DNA of 64,000 bases from Quillaja saponaria (lineage: Eukaryota; Streptophyta; Magnoliopsida; Fabales; Quillajaceae). Below the pieces are notes generated by a model, which was not told the origin of the DNA, did not search any database, and worked only from the letters and a program-made list of their open reading frames with translations. Position 1 is the stretch's first letter. Each line of letters opens with the position of its first letter. The translations under genes and the position numbers were made by a program. Positions 11,244-21,644 of this stretch are shown one piece after another. The stretch is taken from NCBI GenBank assembly GCA_029379385.1, contig CM055612.1:14694001-14758000 (forward strand), written 5' to 3'.

Positions 11244-12010
11244 TTAATCCACAAAAGAGCCAATCTCTTCACAGTTGAGAAGGAAATATAACACTGCTTT
11301 TTTATATTCACAATCTTCTAGCAGTTTAGACCCAACACGTCCAATAATTTTACCAAGATAAGAAAATATAGATGCTCGACCAGTTGGATCAATATCGTCA
11401 TCATCATTTTGGCATAGTTCTCGTGTTTTTGTAAGCACATTGTTTGCAAAGTAAAGGTTATAAAAATTTGATGTTTCCTCGAGTATGTAAGCCTCGACAT
11501 TTAAGCTCTCAACTCGTGCTTTATTGTGGATTTTTTTCTTCAGATTATGCATTATCATATTAATGAATGTTATATAATATTTAATATACAATTGTAATAA
11601 AAAAGAATAACTAATGGAAGAAATTTGAAAGTGAACTTTTGAAAGGATACATCGATCGATATTGTACTAGGCCACTAACTTTTTGCTTTATAAGCAAAGT
11701 GAATCGACAAATGTTCCATAGGATTCCAAAAACCAAATATTAAATTAGTTTTCAACTGACAAAGCATCATAGGTATATTTGACTGAAGTTGCTCCATATG
11801 TGAAACACTTAGTTCAGATGCACAAATATCCTAAAAGAAATGACCAAGTTCTGTAATAGGAACCTAAATAGGCTTCAGAATGAAGTCTCGAAATACAATT
11901 GGCAATGATCTCTGCATGAACACATGACAATCATGGCTCTTCATACCATAAACTTTTCATTCTTTCATGTTTACACAACGAGACAAGTTAGAAGCATAAC
12001 GATTAGAGAA
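11244..12010 (-). pseudogene. CACTA DUF4218 domain remnant
   Basis: The minus strand reads LKSHDCHVFMQRSLP, then a decayed IPMMLCQLK and MEHLSIHFAYKAKS block, then ARVESLNVEAYILEETSNFY in a 115-residue ORF (11244-11591). These are DUF4218 landmarks found directly after TNP2 in En/Spm-like elements. At least two frame changes separate the pieces. Confidence 0.8.
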
Positions 12011-12061
12011 CTTCACATCATTTTTGATTCATTCATAAACCAATCTCTTATCATCTTTGCT

Positions 12062-13728
12062 CTAAGCGTAGGTTGCATTCAGCTTTAACAATTTTCCATT
12101 AACCTTACGCAGCTCCAATTCTGGTCGATGACATAGCTCTTTCAAATCTTGACATGCTTGTGGAATGTCCTTTCTTTTACCTTTAAACTCCATAATAGTA
12201 CTGAAAATATTGTCAAACACATTCTTCTCAATATGCATGACATCTAAGTTATGGCACAATAGGTTGATAGACTAATACGGTAACCCCCTATAATATACCA
12301 TCTTCACCCAATTATGATCCCGTCCGTAATCAAATGATCTTACCTTGGCAAAAACATCATCACTAGACAATCTGGGAGGCAGTGAGCTTTTTTCAATGGT
12401 ATTTTTTTTAAAATTTTTTCTTTGCTTTCGAAACGGATGATTCTTAGGCAAGAATTGAATATGGTAATCGACAATTTTGTTTTCTACCGTTCTTTAGTGT
12501 GAAGGATTTTGTATGTTCCACATGGGTACTCCACCTAGAAGTTATTCCGTAAGCAACAAAATCATAAATCGTCCATAGAAAAACAGCTCTCATAATAAAG
12601 TTTGTAATTAAAGACTTATCAAAAGTCAAGACCCATCTCTCCAAAATATTTTCATCTAATCTATTAAAGGCCTAAATAGGCATCAAAATTCTTGCTAGGA
12701 TGGAGCGGACCAAGAATTAACAAAGTCAAGAAAATGTTGTGTTGCTTCATGCATATGCTTGGTGGAAGGTTATAAGGAGTGACAAACACTAGCCAGCATG
12801 AATATTGAGATTTTGAATTACCAAATGGAGTGAATCCATCTGTTGAGAGCCCAAGTATGACATTTCTTATTTCTTGTGACCATGATAGATGGACTTCGTT
12901 AATGTTTTTCATGTCTCCCCATCAGATGTATGTATCATTACGTCACGTTTTTCTCATTTACATTCCTTATGCCATCTCATGCCTTTTGCAATCACTTCAG
13001 ATATATAAAGCCTCTGTAATCTCCTCATGATCGGCAAGTGTCACAATACCTTATGAGGTGTCTTTTTTTACCACATTCCTTGAAGCAGGGCCCTTTACAA
13101 ACATCACAAGCATTCATACACTCATTCTCATCATAATACAACTGGAAAAGAATACCCTTAATTATTTGGATAAATTTATTGTAACAATTCTCCGAAATAT
13201 TGATTTCTGACTTGTAGTTCAATAGTTAAGTCATGACTGAAAAGATGGTTTCTTCATAATCTACCTATACTGGATCATCAGCAACTACCAACATCTAATA
13301 AAACTTTGCAGATTTTGGATTGGGATTCTCTGGGTCCTAATTGTAATTTAGGTCTAGTGAGTCCAACATCGTTTTTGCCATCCGGTTTGTATCAGGTAGT
13401 ATTTCGTCTTTAACAATATTTGACGGCCCAGCTTTCGCATACTCCATGGTCCTTGCAGTATTACCAGCTTGACCTTTACCATATGGACTCCACTGGCTAT
13501 ATGTTACAACAAAATCTTTCTTCTAGAGGTGAAGGGTTACTACATCTCTAGTCAAAAATTTACTACTGTCATAAATTTTACAGGGATACCAAATTAATTG
13601 TCAAATGTATAACCCGTATTGGCAAATGCATAGTCGAGAAATTCTTTAACCCCTTCCCTAAATTTATCTAATACAACATGATCCACAACACGACTATACA
13701 TCCAACTTCTATCAACATACATTGTCAT
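12062..13728 (-). pseudogene. TNP2-like transposase (Transposase_21) remnant
   Basis: The likely start is the ATG at 13726-13728, reading MTMYVDRSWMYSR and then DKFREGVKEFLDYAF, the transposase-associated N-terminal domain. Further on are ECMNACDVCKGPC (about 13100), then LGLSTDGFTPFGNSKSQYSC and VTPYNLPPSICMKQ (12720-12870), the core TNP2 block. Next comes DVMHIEKNVFDNI (12190-12250), the conserved HIEKN segment. The domain order is right for a CACTA transposase, but the frame is broken many times, so no protein can be made from it. Confidence 0.85.
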
Positions 13729-14434
13729 TATGTTGGTCATATAACATTTCAACTTGATTAATTAAAATGAATAATCAACCAATTATTGGTATATTGTAGA
13801 TAATACAGTTTAGTAAATGTTACAAATATAGTTGCATTGATCACTGGATTGGTGATTGCCCCTACAACTCTCCTAATAAAAAAATTCAAATTCAAATAAC
13901 TGACTACTCAAAGCTTGGAATATGCAACACAAGAATATGCAATACAATTAAAATACATACGAAATAAGCCTTCTTGTGAATACAATTAAAATATATGTAA
14001 GAATTATTTAGAAGGTATTATTTTAAATTAATTAATTTATAAGTTTATTGTTTTATTGGGGCTTTTCTTTAATTTTTTATTATGTTCAAATTTTGTTAGT
14101 TTAGTTAATTAGAATATATATATATTATGTTCACAAGGCATTAATTTATATAAATATATTTTTAAGGTTTTAAGGCATATGGATTAATTAAATAATCTAT
14201 GTAGGTATTTGGATTGTTTATTAGACTTATTTAAATTAATATTTTTAAGGTTAATTAAGGCATGGATAAAACTATTTTCATGATTTTAAGGCATTAATTT
14301 AGATCTTTAATTGGAGTTTCAACTCATTATATAAGATTTATTTAAAGAAAATAGTTTTGACAAAAAACTACACATCAAATTTTTCATTATTTGAGTAGGT
14401 ACTCTATTATATTTAAGCAAAAAACTTTCAGATC

Positions 14435-14436
<2 letters not shown>

Positions 14437-14466
<30 letters not shown>
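14437..14466. repeat. (TA)n microsatellite
   Basis: About 30 bases of alternating ta, followed at 14513-14527 by a short (tg)n run. It lies in non-coding sequence of the CACTA element. Confidence 0.9.
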
Positions 14467-14467
<1 letters not shown>

Positions 14468-14769
14468 CTACGTAACAAATAATACAAAAATATTAATGTG
14501 TATATATATCTATATGTGTGTGTGTGTACAACATACCTTTTATATGGATTTCCCTAAATATGAAGCTAGCAACGAGGTGGACGGACAACAGTGAGGAGGT
14601 GGCAGGATAACGGTGGATTCTCGTCGAACGACGACTGTATGGCAGAAGGGAGTAAGGCTACAATGGAAGATGAAGAACAGAAAGAAAGCCACGATCTGGA
14701 TTTAAATTAGATAGACTTTTTGCGTCTACCACTCCATATGCATATATATTAAGTAACAAATGCTAAAAA

Positions 14770-15090
14770 GAAGATACTTTCAAAAAAATATTATTTTATT
14801 ACTTGCGTCTGCACAAAGCCAAACGCAATTAAGTACAACGTAGACATTAATAAATTTAGTAGAATTTGACGCCAATTCAAAATATCTTAGTTTGCCCTAG
14901 CAGACGCAAATGTTCTGGCAAAATGTGGGGCCAAAAGTTATATTTTTATACATGTTCATTTTAACTTTTAGCGTTAGCTGAATTTATTTTTTTCCTACTA
15001 TCAGCGTCTGGTCAATTTAATTACAGACGTAGAAAGGAAATATCTACATTTGGGTTTTTTGAGTTTGCCTTTTGGCAGATGCAGATGCAA
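14770..15090. repeat. Right subterminal repeat region of the CACTA element
   Basis: Repeated motifs ttgcgtctgc, caaacgcaatt, gcagacgcaaatg, cagcgtctgg, acagacgtag and gcagatgcagatgcaaat match those near the left end, in both orientations. They extend almost to the right terminus. Confidence 0.75.
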
Positions 15091-15093
15091 ATA

Positions 15094-15106
15094 ATTTCTA
15101 GTAATG
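15094..15106 (-). repeat. Right terminal inverted repeat of the CACTA element
   Basis: Read from the outside in it is cattactagaaat, matching the canonical terminus at 11 of 13 positions and the left end at 11 of 13. Confidence 0.7.
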
Positions 15107-16110
15107 GTCGTGGGTTCTTGAGGAGACGAAAGATTCAACTAAATGTGTAGAACTTATTAAGGATATGTATGAGACAGTAATGACTAAGGTGCATACTATA
15201 AATAGTATGACTGAAGAATTCTTAATCACAATAGGTTTTCATAAGGATCATCTTTAAGCCCCTTACTATTTGCTTTAGTTATAAACAAACTTATCTATAC
15301 CATTCATGATAGGGTTCTGTGGTGCTATTTTCTAAGGACATCGTGTTAGTAGACAAAATTAGAGAAAGTTAAAATTCTAAACTAGAATTATGGAAGAACA
15401 CGTGAAAATCTAAAGGTTAGGTCGACTCGGATAAAAACTTAGTATATGAAATGCAATTTTAGTACCACTAGAGGAATGAGATGGTCAAGCAATTTCGACA
15501 AAAGAAGTGTTTAAATATCTAGGTTTATTCTTACAAAAAAAGATTGCGCAATTGAGCATGATATGAATCATAGAATTAATGCAAAGTGGATGAAGTGATA
15601 AAGTGTATTAAAAATTTTATGTTATTCTAAAATCTCGAATAGATTGAAAGAAAAATTCTATAGGATGGCAGTGAGATCGATTATATTGTATGGTTTTGAA
15701 TGTTAGGCAGTTAAGAAATAACACTCACATATGATGAGAGTGGCTGAAATGTGAATGTTAAGATGGATGACTTGATATAGAAAAAAAATGATAGAATATG
15801 GAATGAGGAGATATGTAAGAAAGTTGAGGTAACACCCATTGAAGAGAAAATGAGAGTGAACCGCTTACTTTGGTTTGGACATATCTAACATAGGCTAGTC
15901 AATATCGTAGTTTGAAAAGGTGATTTTGTGTAGGTGGAAAATGTTAGAAGGGGTAGAGAGAGACTGAAAATTACATGGGGCCAATTATTGAGAAGGATAT
16001 GATTTCTTTAGGTATTACTGAAAATGATATCTTGGATTGATGGGAATGGCATAAAATGATTTATATAGCCGACCCCAACTAGGTTGGAATTTAAGGTTTA
16101 GGTGAGTTGG
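15107..16110 (+). pseudogene. LINE reverse transcriptase, right half
   Basis: Similarity resumes with WVLEETKDSTKCVELIKDMY, then EEFLITIGFHKDHL, the palm-domain block that follows KAYDRVPREVLW in intact elements. Later parts (15540-16110) hold decayed pieces of the thumb and downstream region, including WFGHI and an ending like ADPN*VG. Many stops. Together with 8290-8453 it forms one interrupted LINE copy. Confidence 0.78.
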
Positions 16111-16904
16111 GTACTAGAAATTTTTCTTTATTATTTATAGTCTTAAACATCTAAGATGATTTGTAATGCTTAATGTTTATTTTAAATTCATGTATCTCAT
16201 GGATTAATAAGAACTAGATAGCAAGCCATATATGGTGGGAACAAATGAACAACTACCTAATTGATTTTGATTTTAAAATCAAGATTTTTTAGTAATATTT
16301 TTTTCTTAGTTTAGGGTTTTTTTCAATCCATGATTAAGGTAATCATAATTCTCATTAGTGTTCTAATCTGACTTCTAATTAATCATGTTTAACTTAAGTA
16401 GGCTTTGATTAAGAATTAGAATTCAGCACTTTAATTTGAAGTGAATTGTAGGATTGGTAGGATTTTGAGTTAGTTCAGGATAGCTTTCCTTAGTTCTTGT
16501 TAACCTTTTTTTTTTTTTTTTTTAAACCCAAACTTAACTAGGACCTGGGTCAATCCTTAGAGTTTTATTAAATTCAAAAGAAGGCCAAAGTATAGTCATA
16601 GCCAAACAAGAAACCCTAAAGAAGATTAAAAAAATAATAAACATGGGATATTATCCCATTACAATAAGACAATGAAGGAAAACTTGAGAAAAGTTATAAA
16701 ATTAATACTATCCCATTACAAAAATCTAAGAAAAACTTCTAAATACTATAGTATTCACAATAAAATAAAAGGACAATTTAGAGCTCTGAATTTAAGAAAA
16801 CGTAAACTTGGGGTACTATCTCATTACAATAAAATATAAAATTACCTAGAACTAGGATTTTGAACTTACCCTAATATAGGAACTTGGTTCTTATCCAAAA
16901 GAAA

Positions 16905-17225
16905 AATCCACGGAGATGTGTTGGAAGATTACTATATGAAGTCGAAATAAATTAACTTTTTAGTCACAAGCTTCATTTGCTAGTCTGTTAGCAACATTAT
17001 TTGTCTCTTTACAGTAGTGGGATAATAAAACATTAAGTGTATGAATCAAATTCATTAATTCACGAAATTTCACATGGAGTTTCCATAATAGATTAGTCTT
17101 CTTAGACACATAATGCACAAGTGCTAATGAATCAGAATTAACAATGATGTTTACTAAACCTTTTGAAGCACAAATTTTTAAGCCTTAAAACAAAGCTTCA
17201 AATTCAGCCACCATGTTAGTGTGTA
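16905..17225 (-). pseudogene. LINE RNase H domain fragment
   Basis: The reverse strand reads NMVAEFEALF, a stop, then GLKICASKGLVNIIVNSDS, HYVSKKTNLLWKLHVKFREL and HYCKETNNVANRLANEA. This is the plant RVT_3/RNase H-like domain found at the C terminus of LINE polyproteins, with the AEFEAL and NxVAxxLA landmarks. It has one internal stop. It is in opposite orientation to the LINE at 15107, so it is a separate copy. Confidence 0.8.
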
Positions 17226-17379
17226 TCCCTAAGTAAATTCCAAATGCATACATCATATAACCCGATTAGAAATCAGGTCAATAGGAGTTCAATTTGAATT
17301 AGAAATTAGGTTAGCTCTATGGAGCTAACTTTCTGGTGTTGTAACAATGAAGTCGGAGTGAAAATTGTCAAAAATTAGA

Positions 17380-18460
17380 ACAGGTAGCACGTTGGGTGCC
17401 TAGGTATAGCTTTTTGGGCGCCTAGGAGCTGGCCTCTCTAACTTGGGCATAATGGCGCCAGCTTTTGGGTGCCTATCCACCCAACTCTCTGGAAGCTTAG
17501 TTGTTTTGCATATTTTAAGCACCGTGGCACCTATTTTTCCGTGGTTGTAGTGCCCAAATCGTAAGAATTACTTTTCCAATTTGACTTCAAATAAGTCTTT
17601 TTTATGCATTAAACCTTTAAAACACACAAACTAAGTTAATATTTATTAGAAATCTTATTTAAAAGCAAAGACATGATATGAACCATTGGCGATGTATGCC
17701 TTAAACCTATACAAGATTGAATTAAAACCCCAAGAAAGCTAAAAGTCAAATTGTAAGAAAAGCAAGCTCCAAGAACCCTAATATGTGATTGAATGCCACA
17801 AAGATAAGATCTTTGATAAGTTCATGATAGAACAAGAGAGAGCTATGCCTAATTAAAAACTTTATATTAATTTCTAATATCTCTTTATGAGTTCACCCTA
17901 TCTCTATATATAAAGGAATAAATAAAAACCCTAAAACTAATGGATTCCTAGCCCAGGTAGGGTTAGTAATCCAATTACAAATAAAGCCTAAATAACACAA
18001 AACATAAAATAAAGTATATGGGCTTAATTAAAAGTAATGTTCAGCCCATTAAAATCTAACCCAGCCCTTCACGCATTCTCTTGCACTTGTATCACATGAA
18101 CTAGAGTTGATTCTCCTTCCTTCAAGCTTATCTTTCCAATTGTCGCATTGCTTAGCAAATTATTATTCTCGGCCCAGCATGCTTGAACTAATCCTTGCAT
18201 TGCTTCTTTGATACTTTTGGCTCTAGCTCGTCCTACTGGTCCATCCAGGACATGTAAAGGCTCCTTGAATGTTTGTCCTCCATGATTCTCATCAAGTCAG
18301 TAGCCATAATCAACTAGAATTTAATATCCTAATACGTACGATAAGGACTCAACTAAGAATTAAACTAAAAACTATGCAAATTCAAACTAAAACTCAAGAA
18401 CATAGCTAATATAATTAGTTAAAAAGATATTAAAAAAATATACTTCAAAGACTTAACAAT
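17380..18460 (-). repeat. Non-coding LTR-like repeat, copy interrupted by a gypsy fragment
   Basis: Reverse complement of 17380-17660 aligns with the repeat at 28520-28800. Shared features are the aacttagttt-tgaaggtttaatg block, the ttgaagtcaaa block and the cluster of GC-rich gcgcc/cctaggcacc words. The same family's tail resumes at about 18310-18460 (aagaattaaactaaaaact, aacatagctaatata, gacttaacaat). The roughly 650 bases between belong to a different element. Confidence 0.6.
17740..18310 (-). pseudogene. Ty3-gypsy polyprotein 3'-end fragment
   Basis: The minus strand at about 18020-18260 reads GPVGRARAKSIKEAMQGLVQ and then KEGESTLVHVIQVQE. This matches the short C-terminal tail (GPxTRARAKxxKEA) that ends many plant gypsy polyproteins. 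It is followed by non-coding sequence that may be LTR. Nothing else of that element is recognisable next to it. Confidence 0.5.
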
Positions 18461-18799
18461 TTGCCTTAGGAAAAGGATCTTTGTTTATAACCATATTTTT
18501 CTTTTCAAGAGCTTTCAACGTCTTTTTAGTGAAGGCCTCCTGTAAAGCATTTTGAAAAACAATACAATTGTTAGTTGTATGAAACCATGAATTTTATTTT
18601 GCTTTCTTTTCCTTTGGTGACTAATGTTTCAGTTGGCCAAGTTATCTCTTGCCTGCCCATGGATTCACCAGCAATTCAAAAGGTTGACCTATTTCGAAAT
18701 CTCCGAATCTACAGTTATTTTCAACTCCTTGAAGCATTTCGGCGCTTACTCTGCCCTTTCTCGTCTTTGGGTGCCTAGGTATCTACTATAAGCCTTTCC

Positions 18800-20150
18800 T
18801 CGTTTGAACCTCGCCCTTAACTTCATGCCATTAACAATATTTTTTTACCAATAATATCATCTGGTTTTAGCATTCTTTATCCATTTTTCAATTTTAATTG
18901 TATGTCCTTCAACAACTAATTGAAGATTTGATAAGATTTATAGATGCCAAATGAACTTTACATTAGCCATGAATCTAATCTTATTTAAATTCATTTTAGG
19001 TTGTCTATTTTCATTTTTCAATAATAAATTACAAACATAAGGTTTCCCGGGAAAGAGTTCTGCGAGGTTAATTTCAACCTCATCCTCTGATTCTAAAAAA
19101 GACTCAACATTAACCTTATTGATTTCTAAAATTTAGTCCCTTAAAATAACTAACATGAGAATAATTTCTTTTTTGTTATTCTTCTTTCAAAAGGTGCTCA
19201 TACTTTACAGCACGTAAAACTAATTATAACAAATATGTGAATTCTCTATCTTTGAACTTTTTCCGAAATTCACACGTCAAACCTCCCTTAGCCATGTTAA
19301 CAAATTTATTTTTTGAATTTGAGCAAAACAACAATTCTCGGCTTTTTTAAACCTTGCAAGAAATTCTTTGGCTGACTCCCTAGCCGTTTGTTTAATTTTG
19401 GCCAAATTAATCATAGTTACTTTAGGTTTGGCCCTATAAAACTGTGTATGATGGAACATGCTTTCCATTTAAGGCCAGGCCTGGACAAAATTAGGAGGTA
19501 AGGGCACATAATAATTAAAGGAAACTCATGTTAAAGAATTCCCAAATAATTGAAGTTTCACATAATCGGTCAAATCTCTAGTAGACCATATAAAGACCAA
19601 CGTGCTCAAAAGTTGGCTGACTACCTTCTCCAGAGAATGTTAATAACTCATATCCTTTTAATCCTACACGGAAAGAAAATAAACGATCAATCCATTCTGG
19701 ATATAGCTTCCTACACATTGGCTTAGGTAAAGACTTCGTTCCTTAACTGAATTGTTCATGCATAATGGCCGTTAGTTGTCCTCCCAGAACTAGGTCTGTA
19801 AAACCATAATTAACTTGGCAATGATTTAGATTGTGGTTTAGAAAATCATTACCCTGATTTACTGCATCGTCATGAAGAAGATCCCCAATTTGACCTTATT
19901 GGTTCATTATTGGTGCATTTTGATTACCAAGTGGAACTTGTTGGTTAACCATAGATACTTGCTGACCGAATAGGATATGATTATGATAACTCAAAGGCAC
20001 ATGGTTGTTATTTACCAAGTTTTGTGGTACCATTGCTTGAAACGGTATATTGACCACATTTATTTGATATATATTTGGTGAATATCCTAACGGTGGTTGG
20101 ACCATTTGTATATTTGGTCCTCCCGTATTGGCTCTAGTGGCATAGTATAT
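18800..20150 (-). pseudogene. Ty3-gypsy gag remnant
   Basis: The minus strand carries, with stops, YPEWIDRLFSF, TFSGEGSQPTFEHVG (about 19580-19690), then FYRAKPKVTMINLAKIKQ and SAKEFLARFKKAENCCF (19300-19420), then a KYEHLLKEE-like block. These are the landmarks of plant gypsy gag (PEWID, FSGEDNxSTVEHI, FYRTEPEVTMxDLAxLKQ). Upstream residues are Gln/Asn/Pro rich, as in gag N termini. No pol follows directly, so it is an isolated fragment. Confidence 0.72.
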
Positions 20151-20199
20151 TTTTCTCGTGACAAATTATTGTTTTGATTGTTTGTTATGTTTATATCGC

Positions 20200-21640
20200 C
20201 GTAATTTTTTCTGACATTAGATGTATTATAATTCAAGCGTTACAAAGTGTTTACCTCTCGGCAAATGTGCACCAGACTTTTCTCTAGTTGCTTTTCAAAA
20301 GTCAACTTCATTCTTTAAGCCAAATCATCCATGTTTTGTTCTAACTGCAACCTAAATTGACAGTTATTTAACACCATCCTGGTGGAAATGCAACTCCAGG
20401 ACTCGCATCTAGGCTTGAAGAAGATGCTTCATTTGTGACCTTTACCTTTCATGTTGGATCAAATTATCCAGTGAATCTAGGGGACACAGTAATTCACCTA
20501 CCTTGTTCTCTGTATTTGGGAAGGAGATTGATTTAGGCCACTATTAGGGGATGTGTTTGTGGCCACGAAAAACTTTGTATTTGTAACCGTAGTGTCAGTT
20601 ACCGAGATTTACATCAAAACTTTCACATAGTCTATGTGGGTGGCCTTAATCTAGGCCTTACATCTCTAGAATCAGGCAAAATTAGAAATTCTTCATTGTT
20701 CGTGGCTGAAGAAACCACAATATTGTTTCTCATATTCTTTGGCATCTTAAACTAGAATGTCCTAGCATGTCAAATTGTTTATGATAACTTTGATAATTAT
20801 GTACCAGAAAACTATTCCAAATTCTTGAACAAATTATTGTGAATAACTGAGTTATTAGTTCAAGCACTAACACAAAGTACTAGCAGCAACAATGTTAAAT
20901 ATGAATTGAGAAGATGAATAAGAACGTTAAAAAATGAAAGATAAAGCAATGCAAATTAAAAAGAAAAACAAATAAAATAAGCAATTTGACTAATTGGTCT
21001 TGGAAGACATAATCACTGAAGCCAATATTTATAGATCTCGTAACTGTCAAATTTGAATTTTAAATTAACTACTAAATAACCGTGACAAATAGTTATAACA
21101 GTGAGAAGTTGTCCACTTAACTTCCAATAACTACTTCCTAATGCCGGATCCAATGCAAAGTTTCGACGCTCAAGCTTGAACTTCCACTTGTTTTTTTTTT
21201 CTCTAATAAAGCCAAATTCACAATTTATTTAGACGGTCTTCGCTTCGGTCGTCCTCGAATATCCTATAACTGACTTTGAACTTCCTCGAAAATCCTATAA
21301 CTGACTTTGAACTTTGTATTTTTGGTGCGTCATTATATTTTTGGGGTGTCAACAAAATTGTAATATCAATTGTAGGGAACTGATTGTTTGGAAGTAGAAG
21401 CAATTTTGGTTATCACTATCAAACAACTTGTTTTGAGTTGACTGGCCTTGCCTGGTAAGTATAGAAAAGGAAGCCAAATTGAACGAGCTAGCTAACAATA
21501 TAGTAGTTTATTCCCAACCAGTTATCCATGCACAGAACCAAAGGATCATGTCCCGAAAATGGGTAGAATCCGCAATAATTAAAATTCAAGAGGCTACACA
21601 TATATGCATTTTCCGTAACAAAAACAACTAAGATGAATTT
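20200..21640. other. No gene recognised
   Basis: Six-frame reading shows only short unrelated ORFs. A short direct repeat (tcctataactgactttgaac) occurs at about 21261 and 21293. The last 200 bases are probably the 3' UTR and flank of the minus-strand gene ending at 21645. Confidence 0.4.
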
Positions 21641-21644
21641 TCCG

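Larger units (their letters stand above)
8454..15106 (-). mobile_element. Degenerate CACTA (En/Spm-type) DNA transposon inserted in a LINE
   Basis: About 6.65 kb. The left end reads aattacaagaaat and the reverse complement of the right end reads cattactagaaat; both resemble the CACTACAAGAAAT terminus of plant CACTA elements. Both subterminal regions hold many copies of a gcagacgc/gcagatgc-type motif in both orientations. On the minus strand, in order, are a transposase-associated domain, TNP2 (Transposase_21), DUF4218 and DUF4216 similarity, all with stops and frameshifts. LINE reverse-transcriptase sequence flanks both ends and would be continuous without the element. I could not find a clean 3-bp target duplication, and the exact ends may be off by a few bases. 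Confidence 0.88.
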
